The notes beneath the pieces were generated by a model. The model did not search any database. It was not told the origin of the DNA and saw nothing but the letters and a program-made list of their open reading frames with translations. Shown piece by piece: positions 27,309 through 39,707 of a stretch of DNA of 64,000 nucleotides; the first letter of the stretch is position 1; each line of letters opens with the position of its first letter. The translations under genes and the position numbers were made by a program. The DNA comes from Pseudomonas sp. (GTDB taxonomy: Bacteria > Pseudomonadota > Gammaproteobacteria > Pseudomonadales > Pseudomonadaceae): contig VMRT01000004.1 in assembly GCA_007713455.1 (NCBI GenBank), positions 1-64,000 of the forward strand, written 5' to 3'.

Positions 27309-27337
27309 TTGCGCGGGGTGTATCGCATGCGTACAAT
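27309..27337 (+). promoter_or_regulatory. Predicted promoter for rplU-rpmA
   Basis: TTGCGC (27309-27314) and TACAAT (27332-27337) are 17 bases apart and lie about 140 bases before rplU, leaving a long 5' leader. I found no clear attenuator hairpin in that leader. Confidence 0.5.
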
Positions 27338-27477
27338 CGCGGACCCTGAACTTCCCCCTGGGCATTTCCCTGCCTTACGCAATTGCACGGGCGTCACCTT
27401 CCGGCCCCATGCAGCCATGCCAGCCACTAATCATTCTTTCAAAGCGCTGGGTGAGCAGGATCAACGGAGATACACAG

Positions 27478-27789
27478 ATGTACGCAGTTATCGTAACCGG
27501 CGGCAAGCAATACAAGGTCGCCGAAGGCGAATACCTCAAGATTGAAAAACTCGAAGTTGCGACTGGCGAAGCTGTCACTTTTGACCGCGTTCTGCTGATC
27601 GGCAACGGCGATGATGTAAAGATCGGCGCTCCGGTGGTCGATGGTGCCAAGGTTACCGCTGAAGTGATCGCCCAGGGCCGTCACGACAAGGTCACCATCA
27701 TCAAATTCCGCCGTCGTAAGCACCACATGAAGCGTCAGGGCCACCGTCAGTGGTTCACTGAGGTCAAAATCACCGGTATTCAGGGCTAA
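27478..27789 (+). CDS. rplU: 50S ribosomal protein L21
   Basis: A 103-residue L21 with the typical start [20 protein letters not shown] and the C-terminal [14 protein letters not shown] block that contacts 23S rRNA. ATG 27478 is preceded by CGGAGA. rpmA follows after 35 bases, the standard ribosomal pair. Confidence 0.97.
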   Translation: MYAVIVTGGKQYKVAEGEYLKIEKLEVATGEAVTFDRVLLIGNGDDVKIGAPVVDGAKVTAEVIAQGRHDKVTIIKFRRRKHHMKRQGHRQWFTEVKITGIQG

Positions 27790-27824
27790 TCGGGCCTGAA
27801 TCCCCTTATAGGAGTATTGAACTC

Positions 27825-28082
27825 ATGGCACACAAAAAAGCTGGCGGTTCTACCCGCAACGGTCGCGACTCAGAAGCCAAACGCCTTGGCGTGAAGATGT
27901 ACGGCGGCCAGGCCATCAAGGCCGGCAACATCATCGTGCGTCAGCGCGGCACCCAGTTCCATGCCGGTTACGGCGTTGGTATGGGCAAGGATCACACCCT
28001 GTTCGCAAAAGTGGAAGGCGTGATCAAGTTCGAAGTGAAGGGCGCTTTTGGCCGTCGCTACGTGAGCGTCGTCGCAGCCTAA
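27825..28082 (+). CDS. rpmA: 50S ribosomal protein L27
   Basis: An 85-residue L27. The N-terminal [20 protein letters not shown] reaches the peptidyl transferase centre in the ribosome. TAGGAG lies before the start. It has no Firmicutes-type N-terminal extension needing cleavage. Confidence 0.97.
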   Translation: MAHKKAGGSTRNGRDSEAKRLGVKMYGGQAIKAGNIIVRQRGTQFHAGYGVGMGKDHTLFAKVEGVIKFEVKGAFGRRYVSVVAA

Positions 28083-28097
28083 CTGCGTCGTTGCTGG

Positions 28098-28127
28098 AAA
28101 AGCCCTGTCATGCGACGGGGCTTTTTT
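28098..28127 (+). terminator. Rho-independent terminator after rpmA
   Basis: AAAGCCCTGTC and GACGGGGCTT form a stem with one G-T or mismatch pair, followed by a run of Ts, right after rpmA. Confidence 0.8.
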
Positions 28128-28224
28128 GTTTCTGTATCCTGTGAGGCTCTTGCAAAGAACTGCTCGGTGCTCATTCAGTTTTCGCTGGGTTTTTTGCAAG
28201 ACCCTTACGTTTCTTGTTTCCTAA

Positions 28225-29469
<1,245 letters not shown>

Positions 29470-29574
29470 GTCGAGCCCCGGGCCGCTGCGCGGCCTGGTC
29501 AGGCGAGTGGTCGGTGGGCTGCCTCGTGCGCAGTCCGATCCGGAAGTGTTTTGGCCGTATAGAAGGCGGGAACG

Positions 29575-30693
29575 ATGCGGGACAAGGTGAGCGGTGCGCG
29601 GCGCTGGGTGGTCAAGATCGGCAGTGCGCTGCTGACCGCCGACGGCCGCGGGCTCGATCAGGCTGCGATGGCGGTCTGGGTCGATCAGATGGTGGCCTTG
29701 CGCGAGGCAGGTGTGGAGCTCGTGCTGGTGTCGTCGGGTGCGGTTGCTGCGGGCATGAGTCGTCTTGGTTGGAGCTCTCGACCGAAGGCTGTGCATGAGT
29801 TGCAGGCGGCCGCCGCTGTCGGACAGATGGGCTTGATTCGCGCCTGGGAATCCAGCTTCGCTCGCTGCGATCAGCAGACGGCGCAAATTCTCGTCACCCA
29901 CGACGATCTCTCGGACCGCAAGCGCTATCTCAATGCGCGCAGCACGCTGCGTACGCTCATCGATCTCGGTGTGGTGCCGGTCATCAACGAGAACGACACG
30001 GTGGTCACTGACGAAATCCGCTTTGGCGACAACGACACGCTTGCTGCACTGGTCGCCAACCTGGTCGAGGCCGATCTGCTGGTCATCCTGACCGACCGGG
30101 ACGGCATGTTCGACGCCGATCCTCGTTTCAATCCTCAAGCCAATCTCATCAGTGAGGCGCGCGCCGACGATCCTGCGTTGGATGCAGTGGCTGGCGGCAC
30201 GGGAGGGGCGCTGGGGCGTGGCGGCATGCAGACCAAGCTTCGTGCGGCGCGCCTGGCAGCGCGCTCTGGCGCGCATACGGTGATCGTTGGTGGGCGCATC
30301 GAGCAGGTGCTGGCGCGGCTCAAGGCGGGTGATCGCCTGGGGACGCTGCTGGCGCCGGAGTGCAGTCGGCATGCGGCGCGCAAGCAATGGTTGGCTGGGC
30401 ACCTGCAGACTCGTGGCACGCTGACGCTGGACGACGGTGCTGTGCACGCGCTGCGCCAGGGTAACCGCAGTCTGCTGCCGGTTGGGGTCAGGGCTGTGCA
30501 GGGGGCGTTTCGTCGTGGCGAGATGGTCGTCTGTGTCGGCCCGCAGGGTTCGGAGGTCGCGCGCGGTCTGGTGAACTACAGTGCAGCCGAGGCGCAGCGC
30601 ATCCTTGGGCGGCCATCAGATGAAATTGAAAAGCTGCTCGGGTATGTCGACGAGCCGGAGCTTATCCATCGCGACAACATGATTCTGGTCTGA
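29575..30693 (+). CDS. proB: Glutamate 5-kinase
   Basis: ProB phosphorylates glutamate as the first step of proline synthesis. The 372-residue length includes the amino acid kinase domain ([48 protein letters not shown]) and a C-terminal PUA domain (from about 275). It sits between obgE and creA, the usual Pseudomonas order. Confidence 0.96.
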   Translation: MRDKVSGARRWVVKIGSALLTADGRGLDQAAMAVWVDQMVALREAGVELVLVSSGAVAAGMSRLGWSSRPKAVHELQAAAAVGQMGLIRAWESSFARCDQQTAQILVTHDDLSDRKRYLNARSTLRTLIDLGVVPVINENDTVVTDEIRFGDNDTLAALVANLVEADLLVILTDRDGMFDADPRFNPQANLISEARADDPALDAVAGGTGGALGRGGMQTKLRAARLAARSGAHTVIVGGRIEQVLARLKAGDRLGTLLAPECSRHAARKQWLAGHLQTRGTLTLDDGAVHALRQGNRSLLPVGVRAVQGAFRRGEMVVCVGPQGSEVARGLVNYSAAEAQRILGRPSDEIEKLLGYVDEPELIHRDNMILV

Positions 30694-30700
30694 GGTGAGG

Positions 30701-31165
30701 ATGCGTTTAGCCAATTTTTCGCTGGTTTTTGGGTTGCTCATCCCTTCGCTGGCGTTGGCCGAGCAGGTCGGTGAGGTGGATACGGTCTTCAAGTGGCTCG
30801 GGCCGAATCACAAGATCGTCGTGGAGGCGTTCGACGATCCCTTGGTCGATGGTGTGACCTGCTATCTGTCTCGCGCCAAGACCGGTGGAATCAAGGGTGG
30901 GCTGGGGCTCGCGGAGGATCGTGCCGAGGCGTCCATCGCGTGTCGCCAGGTGGGGCCGATTCGCATCAACGGCAAGCTCAAAGATGGCGATGTAGTGTTC
31001 AAGGAGCGCACCTCGCTGGTGTTCAAGACCATGCAGGTGGTGCGCTTCTTTGATGAGTCGCGTAATACCTTGGTTTATCTGGTCTACAGCGATCGCGTCA
31101 TTGAGGGTAGCCCGCAGAATGCAGTGACGGCGATTCCGATTCTGCCTTGGCCGGTTGCGCCGTAG
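30701..31165 (+). CDS. creA: CreA family periplasmic protein
   Basis: A 154-residue exported protein. The signal peptide [20 protein letters not shown] ends near residue 20. The family hallmark is [23 protein letters not shown], then VSDPSDAS-like [11 protein letters not shown]. CreA function is unknown. I chose ATG 30701 over GTG 30695; the gene begins eight bases after proB, with GAGG in between, so they are probably co-transcribed. Confidence 0.9.
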   Translation: MRLANFSLVFGLLIPSLALAEQVGEVDTVFKWLGPNHKIVVEAFDDPLVDGVTCYLSRAKTGGIKGGLGLAEDRAEASIACRQVGPIRINGKLKDGDVVFKERTSLVFKTMQVVRFFDESRNTLVYLVYSDRVIEGSPQNAVTAIPILPWPVAP

Positions 31166-31211
31166 CTTGCGCATCGGTCCATCCTTCGCAAGTGGGGCAA
31201 AATTTGGGCAT

Positions 31212-31239
31212 AAAAAAACCGGCGCTAGGCCGGTTTTTT
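31212..31239. terminator. Bidirectional terminator between creA and rpsT
   Basis: AAAAAACCGGC and GCCGGTTTTTT pair around a short loop. It has A/T runs on both sides, so it can end transcription of the convergent creA and rpsT genes. Confidence 0.9.
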
Positions 31240-31252
31240 CAAGAACCTGCAG

Positions 31253-31531
31253 TTAGGCTGCAGCAGCTTCGCCGAGGGCCTTGATGTGGCCGTTCAGGCG
31301 GCTCTTGTGACGAGCAGCTTTGTTCTTGTGGATGATGCCTTTGTCGGCCATGCGGTCAATGACCGGCACAGCAGCAGTGTAGGCTGTGCGAGCCTTGTCC
31401 AGGTCTTTGGCGTCGATGGCCTTGACCACATTCTTGATGTAGGTACGAACCATGGAGCGCAAGCTGGCATTGTGGCTGCGACGCTTCTCAGCCTGAATTG
31501 CGCGTTTTTTGGCGGAAGGGCTGTTGGCCAC
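31253..31531 (-). CDS. rpsT: 30S ribosomal protein S20
   Basis: A 92-residue basic protein reading [18 protein letters not shown] at the start. The start is GTG at 31529-31531 with GAGGAG upstream; alternative S20 starts (GTG or TTG) are common and tied to low translation of this autoregulated protein. It is divergent from murJ. Confidence 0.95.
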   Translation of the reverse strand: MANSPSAKKRAIQAEKRRSHNASLRSMVRTYIKNVVKAIDAKDLDKARTAYTAAVPVIDRMADKGIIHKNKAARHKSRLNGHIKALGEAAAA

Positions 31532-31753
31532 CGTCGAACTCCTCGAAAACTTGGGGGATTGCAAAGCAAATAAGGCCGCGAATCATGCCGACGCGAAGGG
31601 CGCTTGTCAAGCCCGGTCGAATGGCTTGAGAAGCTGGTCGGACAGAAGGGCTGCGGCTAAACTCGCCGCCTCTTTTCGTGTCGTAACTGGCCATCGATCC
31701 AGCCGGCGCTGAGCGCTCGGTCGATCAATCTCGCTGCAATTCTAGGAAGACAA

Positions 31754-33301
31754 ATGTCCGAAAAAACCGGCAAGGGCGGATTGTTGCGCTCCAGCGCCGT
31801 GGTCAGTGTCATGACCCTGCTGTCACGCGTGTTGGGCATGGTACGCGATATGGTCGTCGCCAGCTACTTCGGTTCGGGGGCTGCGGCCGACGCGTTCTTC
31901 ATTGCGTTCAAGATTCCCAACTTTCTGCGCCGGCTGTTTGCCGAGGGCGCATTCGCTCAGGCGTTCGTGCCGGTGCTTTCGGAATATCGCACCAAGCGCA
32001 CGCTGCAGGACGTCAAGCAGTTGGTGGATCGCACCGCCGGCATGCTCGGGCTCATCCTTGCCGGGCTGACTGCGCTGGGCGTGCTGTTTGCGCCCTATGT
32101 GGTAATGGTCTTCGCGCCCGGCTTTCATGATGATCCGGGGAAGATGCAGCTGGCTGGCGAGCTGCTGCGCATCACCTTTCCCTACCTGATGCTGATCTCG
32201 CTGACGGCATTCACCTCCGGTGTGCTTAACAGTTACGGGCATTTCGCGGTGCCGGGCTTCACGCCGGTGCTGCTCAATGTCTGCATGATCGCCTCGGCTG
32301 TGTTTCTCACGCCCTATTTCGATCAGCCGATCATGGCGCTTGCCTGGGGCGTGTTCATTGCCGGTTTCGCCCAGCTGGCCTTCCAGCTGCCGTATGTCGC
32401 CAAGCTTGGCCTGCTGCCGCGGCCAAAGGTAAAGCGGGGTGACGAGGGCGTTCGACGCATCATGCTGCTGATGGTGCCGGCGCTGTTCGGTGTCTCGGTC
32501 AGTCAGATCAATCTGTTGCTGGATACAGTGCTGGCTTCCTTTCTGCAGACCGGCAGCGTGTCCTGGTTGTATTACGCCGATCGCCTGTCAGAGCTGCCGT
32601 TGGGGGCGTTTGGCATCGCGATTGGCACGGTGATCTTGCCGAGCTTGTCGCGCCAGCATGCCGGAGACGATCCAAAGGCGTTCTCCGCAACGGTCGATTG
32701 GGCATTGCGCATGGTGCTGCTGGTAGGCGTTCCCGCTGCGCTGGCGCTGGGCATTCTCGCCGAGCCAATGATCGCCAGCCTGTTCTATTACGGCGCCATG
32801 AGCGAAGAGGCGGTGGTGCAATCGGCCAGGGCGCTGCAGGCCTATTCTCTCGGTGTGCTGGCGTTCATGCTGATCAAGGTGCTGGCGCCGGGTTTCTTCG
32901 CTCGTCAGGATCTGAAGACGCCGGTACGCGTCGCGGTCATCTGCATGGTTGCGAACATGGTAATGAACCTGATCCTGATCTGGCCGTTACAGCATGTCGG
33001 GCTGGCGCTGGCGACTTCGTTGTCGTCGATGCTCAACGCTGTGCTGCTGTTCTGGGGGCTGTACAAGGTTGGCGTCTACCGTCCTGCACCGGGCTGGTGG
33101 CTGTTCGCGTTACGCCTGGCAGCTGCCTGTGCGGCGATGGTGGCGACGGTCTGGTGGCTTAACGTGCCGGCGCAGGAGTGGTTCGTCTGGGGCTGGCAGC
33201 AGCGAGCGCTGAGGTTGGGGATTCTCGTTTGCGCAGGGCTCGCGGCATTCGCCGCCGGGTTGCTGCTGACCGGGCTGCGACCGCGGCATTTGCGGCATTG
33301 A
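31754..33301 (+). CDS. murJ: Lipid II flippase MurJ
   Basis: MurJ moves lipid II across the inner membrane for peptidoglycan synthesis. The 515-residue protein has about 14 hydrophobic segments, starting SAVVSVMTLLSRVLGMVRDMVVA with the arginines used by MurJ, and FKIPNFLRRLFAEGAFAQAFVPV. rpsT is divergent and ribF follows, matching Pseudomonas gene order. Confidence 0.95.
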   Translation: MSEKTGKGGLLRSSAVVSVMTLLSRVLGMVRDMVVASYFGSGAAADAFFIAFKIPNFLRRLFAEGAFAQAFVPVLSEYRTKRTLQDVKQLVDRTAGMLGLILAGLTALGVLFAPYVVMVFAPGFHDDPGKMQLAGELLRITFPYLMLISLTAFTSGVLNSYGHFAVPGFTPVLLNVCMIASAVFLTPYFDQPIMALAWGVFIAGFAQLAFQLPYVAKLGLLPRPKVKRGDEGVRRIMLLMVPALFGVSVSQINLLLDTVLASFLQTGSVSWLYYADRLSELPLGAFGIAIGTVILPSLSRQHAGDDPKAFSATVDWALRMVLLVGVPAALALGILAEPMIASLFYYGAMSEEAVVQSARALQAYSLGVLAFMLIKVLAPGFFARQDLKTPVRVAVICMVANMVMNLILIWPLQHVGLALATSLSSMLNAVLLFWGLYKVGVYRPAPGWWLFALRLAAACAAMVATVWWLNVPAQEWFVWGWQQRALRLGILVCAGLAAFAAGLLLTGLRPRHLRH

Positions 33302-33351
33302 TCGACGATTCACGGGCGGAGCAAACCTGTCCGGGATGCGCGGCACGTGCG

Positions 33352-33357
33352 TATAAT
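33352..33357 (+). promoter_or_regulatory. Possible -10 element upstream of ribF
   Basis: A perfect TATAAT lies 29 bases before ribF. No good -35 is visible at 16-18 bases, so the element would need activation or extended contacts. Confidence 0.4.
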
Positions 33358-33385
33358 CGGCCACTTTTCAAGCAAGAAGTGCGGT

Positions 33386-34336
33386 ATGCAGCTGGTTCGA
33401 GGCCTTCACAATCTGCGACCCCGGCATCGGGGCTGCGTCGCCACCATCGGCAATTTCGACGGCGTGCACCGGGGGCATCAGGCCATCCTGGCGCGGCTGC
33501 GCGAGCGTGCGGCCGAATTGGGGCTGCCCAGCTGCGTAGTGATCTTCGAGCCGCAACCGCGTGAGTTCTTTTCGCCGGACAAGGCGCCGGCACGGCTCAC
33601 CCGGTTGCGTGAAAAGCTGCAGCTCCTGAGCGAGCAGGGCGTCGATCTGGTGCTGTGTCTGGCGTTCAATCGCCGCCTGCGTGAGCTGAGTGCCGCCGAG
33701 TTCGTCCATGCCACGCTGGTGGAAGGGCTGGGAGTGCAGCACCTGGAGGTGGGTGACGATTTCCGTTTCGGTTGCGACCGCGCCGGCGATTTCGATTTCC
33801 TGCTCAAGGCCGGCGCGGCCGAAGGCTTCTCGGTTGAGGCCGCGACCACCATTGAGGTGGATGGCGAGCGGGTCAGCAGTACGCGGCTGCGCCAGGTGCT
33901 GGCAGAGGGTGATCTGGCCTGCGCCGAAGCACTGCTCGGCAGACCGTTCGGTATCACCGGCCGGGTCATGCACGGGCAGAAACTGGGCCGCCAGCTCGGC
34001 GCGCCAACTGCCAATGTGCAGCTCAAACGCCGCAACACGCCGCTGAGTGGCGTGTTTCTGGTCAGTCTCGAGCTGGACGACAAGTCACTTGCCGGTGTCG
34101 CCAACATCGGCATGCGACCCACAGTCGAGAGTGACGGTAAACCACACTTGGAAGTGCATCTGCTCGATTATCAGGGCGACCTGTATGGGCATCTGGTGCA
34201 GGTCACCTTCCATCGCAAGCTGCGCGACGAGCAGCGTTTCGCCTCGCTGGAGGCGCTCAAGACGGCGATCGAAGCCGACATCGCCGCTGCCCGCGATTAC
34301 TGGCGGGCTTCACCCCTCATGACGAGTCAGGACTGA
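33386..34336 (+). CDS. ribF: Bifunctional riboflavin kinase / FAD synthetase
   Basis: RibF makes FMN and then FAD. The 316-residue protein has the FAD synthetase half ([15 protein letters not shown] near residue 18; [11 protein letters not shown]) and a riboflavin kinase half (from about 185, [23 protein letters not shown]). ATG 33386 was chosen because [12 protein letters not shown] is the family start. ileS begins one base after its stop. Confidence 0.95.
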   Translation: MQLVRGLHNLRPRHRGCVATIGNFDGVHRGHQAILARLRERAAELGLPSCVVIFEPQPREFFSPDKAPARLTRLREKLQLLSEQGVDLVLCLAFNRRLRELSAAEFVHATLVEGLGVQHLEVGDDFRFGCDRAGDFDFLLKAGAAEGFSVEAATTIEVDGERVSSTRLRQVLAEGDLACAEALLGRPFGITGRVMHGQKLGRQLGAPTANVQLKRRNTPLSGVFLVSLELDDKSLAGVANIGMRPTVESDGKPHLEVHLLDYQGDLYGHLVQVTFHRKLRDEQRFASLEALKTAIEADIAAARDYWRASPLMTSQD

Positions 34337-34337
34337 A

Positions 34338-37169
34338 ATGACCGATTACAAAGCGACCCTCAATCTGCCGTCCACGGCATTTCCGATGAAGGCCGGTCTG
34401 CCACAGCGCGAGCCGGAGATTCTGCAGCGCTGGAACAGCATTGACCTGTACCGGAAGCTGCGGCAGATCGGCGAAGGTCGCCCGAAGTTCGTCCTGCACG
34501 ATGGCCCGCCGTATGCCAACGGCAATATTCACATTGGCCACGCGGTGAACAAGGTGATCAAGGACATGATCGTCCGCTCGCGCACCCTGGCTGGTTTCGA
34601 CGCGCCCTATGTGCCGGGTTGGGATTGCCACGGTCTGCCGATCGAGCACAAGGTCGAGACCACCTTCGGCAAGAACCAGCCGGCCGATCTGACCCGCGAG
34701 CGTTGCCGCGCCTACGCGGCCGAACAGATCGAAGGGCAGAAGGCCGACTTCATCCGCCTTGGCGTCCTGGGAGACTGGGACAACCCGTACAAGACCATGG
34801 ACTTTGCCAATGAGGCGGGAGAAATCCGCGCCCTGGCCAAACTGGTCGAAGGCGGCTTCGTCTTCAAGGGCCTGAAGCCGGTGAACTGGTGCTTCGACTG
34901 CGGTTCGGCGCTGGCCGAGGCGGAGGTCGAATATCAGGACAAGAAATCCGATGCCATCGACGTCGCCTTCGAAGTCGAGGATGCCGACAAGCTGGCTGCT
35001 GCGTTCGGTCTGCCGAATCTGGCCAAGCCTGCCAGCATCGTGATCTGGACCACCACGCCCTGGACCATTCCGGCCAACCAGGCACTGAACGTGCACCCCG
35101 AGTTCGTCTATGCGCTGGTCGACACCGGCGAGCGCCTGCTGGTGCTGGCCGAGGAGCTGGTCGAGTCCTGCCTGCAGCGCTACGGTCTGGCCGGTGAAAT
35201 CATCGCCCGTTGCGAAGGCAAGGTGCTGGAGCTGATCCGCTTCCGTCATCCGTTCTACGAGCGCTTCGCCCCGATCTACCTGGCCGATTACGTGGAAACC
35301 GGTGCCGGTACCGGTATCGTCCACTCGGCGCCGGCCTACGGCGAGGACGACTTCCGCTCCTGCAAGCACTACGGGATGGAGAACGACGACATCCTCGGCC
35401 CGGTGCAGAGCAACGGCGTCTACGTCTCCGACCTGCCGTTCTTTGGTGGACAGTTCATCTGGAAAGCCAACCCGGCTATTGTCGAGAAGCTCGCCGAGGT
35501 CGGCGCGCTGCTCAAGCACGAGTCGATCCAGCACAGCTACATGCACTGCTGGCGGCACAAGACGCCGCTGATCTACCGCGCCACGGCGCAGTGGTTCGTC
35601 GGTATGGACAAGGTCGCCCATGACGGCAGCTCGCTGCGCCGCCGTGCACTGGATGCCATCGAGCAGACCGAGTTCGTCCCGGCCTGGGGCCAGGCGCGCC
35701 TGCACGGCATGATCGCCGGGCGTCCGGACTGGTGCATCTCGCGCCAGCGCACCTGGGGCGTGCCGATCCCGTTCTTCCTGCACAAGGAAAGCGGCGAGCT
35801 GCACCCGCGTACCGTCGAGCTGATGGAAGCCGTGGCGCAGCGTGTGGAGATGGGCGGTATCGAGGCCTGGTCGAAGCTCGACGCAGCCGAGCTGCTCGGC
35901 GACGAAGCGGCGCAGTACGAGAAGATCACCGACACCCTCGATGTCTGGTTCGATTCCGGCACCACCCACTGGCATGTGATGCGCGGCTCGCACCCCATGG
36001 GTCACGAAAGCGGCCCGCGTGCCGATCTCTATCTGGAAGGCTCCGACCAGCATCGCGGCTGGTTCCATTCATCGCTGCTGACCGGCGCGGCCATCGATGG
36101 TCATGCACCGTACAAGGGCCTGCTGACCCACGGCTTCACCGTGGACGAGAACGGCCGCAAGATGTCCAAGTCCCTCGGCAACGTCATCGCGCCGCAGGAA
36201 ATCACCGACAGCATGGGCGCCGACATCCTGCGTCTGTGGGTCTCGGCCACCGACTATTCCGGCGAGATGGCGGTATCCAAGCAGATCCTGCAGCGCAGCG
36301 CCGATGCCTACCGTCGTATCCGCAACACCGCACGCTTCCTGCTCTCGAATCTCGACGGCTTCGATCCCGCGCAGCACATGGTGCCGAATGATCAGCTGAT
36401 CGCCCTGGACCGCTGGGCCATCGACCGCGCACTGCTGCTGCAGCAGGAGATCGAGGAGGCCTACACCACCTATCGCTTCTGGAACGTCTACCAGAAGGTG
36501 CACAACTTCTGCGTGCAGGAGTTGGGCGGCTTCTATCTGGACATCATCAAGGACCGCCAATACACCACTGGTGCGGACAGCCTGCCGCGTCGCTCCTGCC
36601 AGACCGCGCTGTATCACATCGCCGAGGCGCTGGTGCGCTGGATCGCGCCGATCCTGGCCTTCACCGCCGAGGAAATCTGGCAGTACCTGCCAGGCGAGCG
36701 CAACGAATCGGTGATGCTCAATACCTGGTACACGGGCCTGACCGCGCTACCACAGGACGCCGAGCTGGATCGCGCTTTCTGGGACAAGGTCATGGCGGTC
36801 AAGACCGCGGTGAACAAGGAACTGGAAAACCAGCGTGCGGCCAAGACCATTGGCGGCAATCTGCAGGCGGAAGTCACGCTGTATGCAGAAGGCGCGTTGG
36901 CTGCGGAGTTGGCCAAGCTGGGCAACGAGCTGCGCTTCGTGCTGATCACCTCTGCCGTAGACATCGCACCACTGGCTCAGGCCCCAGCCGAGGCTGTGGA
37001 GAGCGAGCTGGCCGGCCTCAAGCTGGTGGTCCGCAAGACCGGACATAGCAAGTGTGGTCGTTGCTGGCACCATCTGCCGGACGTTGGTACGCATGCCGAG
37101 CATCCGGACATCTGCGGTCGCTGTGTGGAGAATATCGAAGGCGCTGGTGAGGTTCGTCACTATGCGTGA
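34338..37169 (+). CDS. ileS: Isoleucyl-tRNA synthetase
   Basis: A 943-residue class I synthetase charging tRNA-Ile. HIGH is at 65-68 and KMSKS at about 608-612, with the CP1 editing domain between. The C-terminal zinc site has two CxxC pairs (CGRCW and CGRC). The length and motifs fit the normal bacterial (mupirocin-sensitive type) enzyme. lspA follows. Confidence 0.97.
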   Translation: MTDYKATLNLPSTAFPMKAGLPQREPEILQRWNSIDLYRKLRQIGEGRPKFVLHDGPPYANGNIHIGHAVNKVIKDMIVRSRTLAGFDAPYVPGWDCHGLPIEHKVETTFGKNQPADLTRERCRAYAAEQIEGQKADFIRLGVLGDWDNPYKTMDFANEAGEIRALAKLVEGGFVFKGLKPVNWCFDCGSALAEAEVEYQDKKSDAIDVAFEVEDADKLAAAFGLPNLAKPASIVIWTTTPWTIPANQALNVHPEFVYALVDTGERLLVLAEELVESCLQRYGLAGEIIARCEGKVLELIRFRHPFYERFAPIYLADYVETGAGTGIVHSAPAYGEDDFRSCKHYGMENDDILGPVQSNGVYVSDLPFFGGQFIWKANPAIVEKLAEVGALLKHESIQHSYMHCWRHKTPLIYRATAQWFVGMDKVAHDGSSLRRRALDAIEQTEFVPAWGQARLHGMIAGRPDWCISRQRTWGVPIPFFLHKESGELHPRTVELMEAVAQRVEMGGIEAWSKLDAAELLGDEAAQYEKITDTLDVWFDSGTTHWHVMRGSHPMGHESGPRADLYLEGSDQHRGWFHSSLLTGAAIDGHAPYKGLLTHGFTVDENGRKMSKSLGNVIAPQEITDSMGADILRLWVSATDYSGEMAVSKQILQRSADAYRRIRNTARFLLSNLDGFDPAQHMVPNDQLIALDRWAIDRALLLQQEIEEAYTTYRFWNVYQKVHNFCVQELGGFYLDIIKDRQYTTGADSLPRRSCQTALYHIAEALVRWIAPILAFTAEEIWQYLPGERNESVMLNTWYTGLTALPQDAELDRAFWDKVMAVKTAVNKELENQRAAKTIGGNLQAEVTLYAEGALAAELAKLGNELRFVLITSAVDIAPLAQAPAEAVESELAGLKLVVRKTGHSKCGRCWHHLPDVGTHAEHPDICGRCVENIEGAGEVRHYA

Positions 37170-37205
37170 TGTGCGCCGGACGATCAGCGAGCCGGAGGCT
37201 GTGCA

Positions 37206-37709
37206 ATGAGTGCGCGTTTCGGTCGGCTCGCCTGGCTGTGGCTCAGTGTGCTGGTGATCGCCTTCGATCAGGCGACCAAACACTACTTTGAGGCCAACTA
37301 CAGCCTGTACCAGAAGGTCGACGTGATTCCGGGCTACTTCGCCTGGACGCTGGCCTACAACACGGGGGCGGCGTTCAGCTTCCTTGCCGATCATGGCGGC
37401 TGGCAGCGTTGGCTGTTTGCGGTGATCGCAGTTGGCGTCAGTGTTGTGCTGGTGGTCTGGCTGAAGCGGCTGAAAGCAAACGAAACCTGGCTGGCAGTAG
37501 CGTTGGCGCTCGTGTTGGGCGGCGCGCTGGGCAATCTCTATGATCGCGTGGTGTTAGGCCATGTAGTCGATTTCATTCTGGTGCATTGGCAGAACCGCTG
37601 GTATTTCCCCGCGTTCAATATCGCCGATAGCGCCATCACTGTCGGTGCCGTCATGCTGGCGCTGGACATGTTCAAGGGCAACAAGACCGGAGAAGCTGCA
37701 CATGACTGA
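37206..37709 (+). CDS. lspA: Lipoprotein signal peptidase
   Basis: LspA removes signal peptides from lipoproteins. The 167-residue protein has four membrane segments and the catalytic aspartates in GNLYDRVVLGHVVDF and FNIADSAITVG. ileS lies 36 bases upstream and its end overlaps fkpB by eight bases. Confidence 0.95.
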   Translation: MSARFGRLAWLWLSVLVIAFDQATKHYFEANYSLYQKVDVIPGYFAWTLAYNTGAAFSFLADHGGWQRWLFAVIAVGVSVVLVVWLKRLKANETWLAVALALVLGGALGNLYDRVVLGHVVDFILVHWQNRWYFPAFNIADSAITVGAVMLALDMFKGNKTGEAAHD

Positions 37710-38139
37710 ACAGCGCATTGGGCCGGACAAGGAAGTCACCCTGCATTTCGCGCTTGGCCTGGAAACGGGCGAGCTGGTCGACAGCACGTTCGACAAGAAG
37801 CCAGCAACCTTCAAGGTGGGTGACGGCAACCTGCTGCCAGGCTTCGAGCAGCAGCTCTACGGGCTGAAGGCCGGTGACAAGCGCACCCTGCAGATTGCTC
37901 CGGAGCAGGGCTTCGGCCAGGTCAACCCGCAGAATGTGCAGGTCATGCCGCGCAGCCAGTTCGAAGGAATGGAGCTCTCGGAGGGTTTGATGGTGAGCTT
38001 CCAGGATGCGGCGCGTACCGAGCTGCCGGGTGTGGTGAAGGCGTTCGACGAGAGTCAGGTCACCGTAGACTTCAATCATCCATTGGCTGGCAAGATCCTG
38101 ACCTTCGAGGTCGAGATCATCGGCGTCAAACCGGTGTAA
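37702..38139 (+). CDS. fkpB: FKBP-type isomerase FkpB (SlpA)
   Basis: A 145-residue SlyD-like FKBP: an FKBP half with GLETGELVDSTFDKKPATFKVGDG, an inserted IF domain (about 70-120), and a short C-terminus. It has no histidine-rich tail, so it is SlpA-like and not SlyD. It is translationally coupled to lspA. It lies between lspA and ispH as in E. coli. Confidence 0.92.
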   Translation: MTEQRIGPDKEVTLHFALGLETGELVDSTFDKKPATFKVGDGNLLPGFEQQLYGLKAGDKRTLQIAPEQGFGQVNPQNVQVMPRSQFEGMELSEGLMVSFQDAARTELPGVVKAFDESQVTVDFNHPLAGKILTFEVEIIGVKPV

Positions 38140-38262
38140 CCGGAGCTGGCCAGCCGGGAGGATTGCTTCCCTCCCGTTGGCCGATACAGGGCGTCAGAGA
38201 ACTCCTGTGCCGTATCGCGTTACACTCACCCGTCATCAAGCCTTCGCGTGCCGAGATTTACC

Positions 38263-39207
38263 ATGCAAATCAAACTCGCCAACCCTCGCGGCTTCTGCGC
38301 GGGTGTGGATCGCGCCATCGAAATCGTCAACCGGGCCCTGGAAGTTTTTGGGCCGCCGATCTATGTGCGGCATGAAGTGGTGCACAACAAGTTCGTGGTC
38401 GAAGACCTGCGTGCGCGTGGGGCGATCTTCGTCGAAGAGCTGGACCAGGTGCCGGACGACGTCATTGTCATCTTCAGTGCCCATGGCGTCTCCCAGGCTG
38501 TGCGGTTGGAGGCGGAGAAGCGTGGTTTGAAGGTTTTCGACGCCACCTGTCCGCTGGTGACCAAGGTGCATCTGGAAGTCGCCAAGTACAGTCGTGATGG
38601 GCGTGAGTGCATCTTGATCGGTCACCAGGGCCACCCGGAAGTCGAAGGCACTATGGGCCAGTACGATGCGCGCAACGGTGGCGCGATCTACCTGGTTGAA
38701 GACGAGGAAGACGTCGCCCAGCTGCAAGTACGCGACCCCGAGGCGCTGGCCTTTGTCACCCAGACAACGCTCTCCATGGATGACACCAGTCGCGTCATCG
38801 ACGCGCTGCGCAGCAAGTTCCCAAGCATCGGCGGCCCGCGCAAGGACGACATCTGCTACGCCACTCAGAATCGCCAGGATGCGGTGAAGCAACTGGCCGA
38901 TGAATGCGATGTGGTTCTGGTCGTGGGCAGCCCGAATAGCTCGAACTCCAACCGCCTGCGCGAACTCGCCGAGCGGATGAGCACGCCGGCTTATCTCATC
39001 GACGGCGCCGAAGACCTTAAGCGCGAATGGTTCGAGAACATCGAGCGTATCGGTATCACCGCCGGTGCATCAGCCCCTGAAGTGCTGGTGCGTGGGGTGA
39101 TCGAGCGGCTCAAGGAGTGGGGCGCCAGCGGCATGGATGAGCTGGAGGGCCGGCCAGAGAACGTGACGTTCTCGATGCCGAAAGAGTTGCGGTTAAAGGC
39201 TGTCTGA
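38263..39207 (+). CDS. ispH: 4-hydroxy-3-methylbut-2-enyl diphosphate reductase IspH
   Basis: IspH catalyses the last step of the MEP isoprenoid pathway with a [4Fe-4S] cluster. The 314-residue protein has the conserved cysteine in [14 protein letters not shown] (C12), another in [12 protein letters not shown], and a third in [13 protein letters not shown] 38263 fits the family start [10 protein letters not shown]. It converges with pilE through a terminator. Confidence 0.96.
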   Translation: MQIKLANPRGFCAGVDRAIEIVNRALEVFGPPIYVRHEVVHNKFVVEDLRARGAIFVEELDQVPDDVIVIFSAHGVSQAVRLEAEKRGLKVFDATCPLVTKVHLEVAKYSRDGRECILIGHQGHPEVEGTMGQYDARNGGAIYLVEDEEDVAQLQVRDPEALAFVTQTTLSMDDTSRVIDALRSKFPSIGGPRKDDICYATQNRQDAVKQLADECDVVLVVGSPNSSNSNRLRELAERMSTPAYLIDGAEDLKREWFENIERIGITAGASAPEVLVRGVIERLKEWGASGMDELEGRPENVTFSMPKELRLKAV

Positions 39208-39221
39208 CAGCCTCGCAAATA

Positions 39222-39248
39222 AAAACGCCCGGCGATGCCGGGCGTTTT
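39222..39248. terminator. Bidirectional terminator between ispH and pilE
   Basis: AAAACGCCCGGC and GCCGGGCGTTTT form a 12-bp stem with a three-base loop and flanking A/T runs, placed between the convergent genes. Confidence 0.9.
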
Positions 39249-39260
39249 CGTTTCAGCCGT

Positions 39261-39707
39261 TTAGCGTTTCCAGCATTCGGCCAGGGTCATGCCTGTTTTC
39301 TGCCCTTTGGCGCCCGTGTTGGCTAGCGTCAGGGTTCCACATTTGTCGTTGGCCATGCTGCCCGTCGGTACGGCTTGTAGCACGTAAGCAGTGGCGGACG
39401 TGCTGGCCTCGACAAGCGCGATGTCGTAAGTCTTGGTTCCGCCGTCCCGTGGAGCTTGGCTAAATGGCAGGTCGGGCTCGTCGCCATCCCCGTCGACATA
39501 GCGGCCGTTGGCTGTGTAGTAACGTTCCATGAAATGCGCCAACTCCATGAGCGCGGTCTCAGCGTCCGCACGCTTGGCATTGCGCACATACTCCTGATAG
39601 CTCGGATAGGCGACTGCGGCGATGATGCCGATGATCGCGACGACGATCATCAGCTCAATCAGCGTGAAACCAAAGCTCGCCTGACGGTTGGATTTGTAAA
39701 GTTTCAA
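39261..39707 (-). CDS. pilE: Type IV pilin PilE
   Basis: A 148-residue type IV pilin-like minor pilin. The prepilin peptidase site is [16 protein letters not shown], so G13 precedes the mature F14. Two cysteines near the C-terminus (KCGTLTL and ECWKR) likely form the D-region disulfide. Its start is TTG at 39705-39707, overlapping the pilY1 stop as TTGA, with GAGGAAC upstream. It is the last gene of the minor pilin operon. Confidence 0.92.
   Translation of the reverse strand: MKLYKSNRQASFGFTLIELMIVVAIIGIIAAVAYPSYQEYVRNAKRADAETALMELAHFMERYYTANGRYVDGDGDEPDLPFSQAPRDGGTKTYDIALVEASTSATAYVLQAVPTGSMANDKCGTLTLANTGAKGQKTGMTLAECWKR

Noticed and set aside
34317-36068. A 583-codon antisense frame over ileS
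   Set aside because: ileS is unambiguous; the opposite frame is open only because of codon bias.
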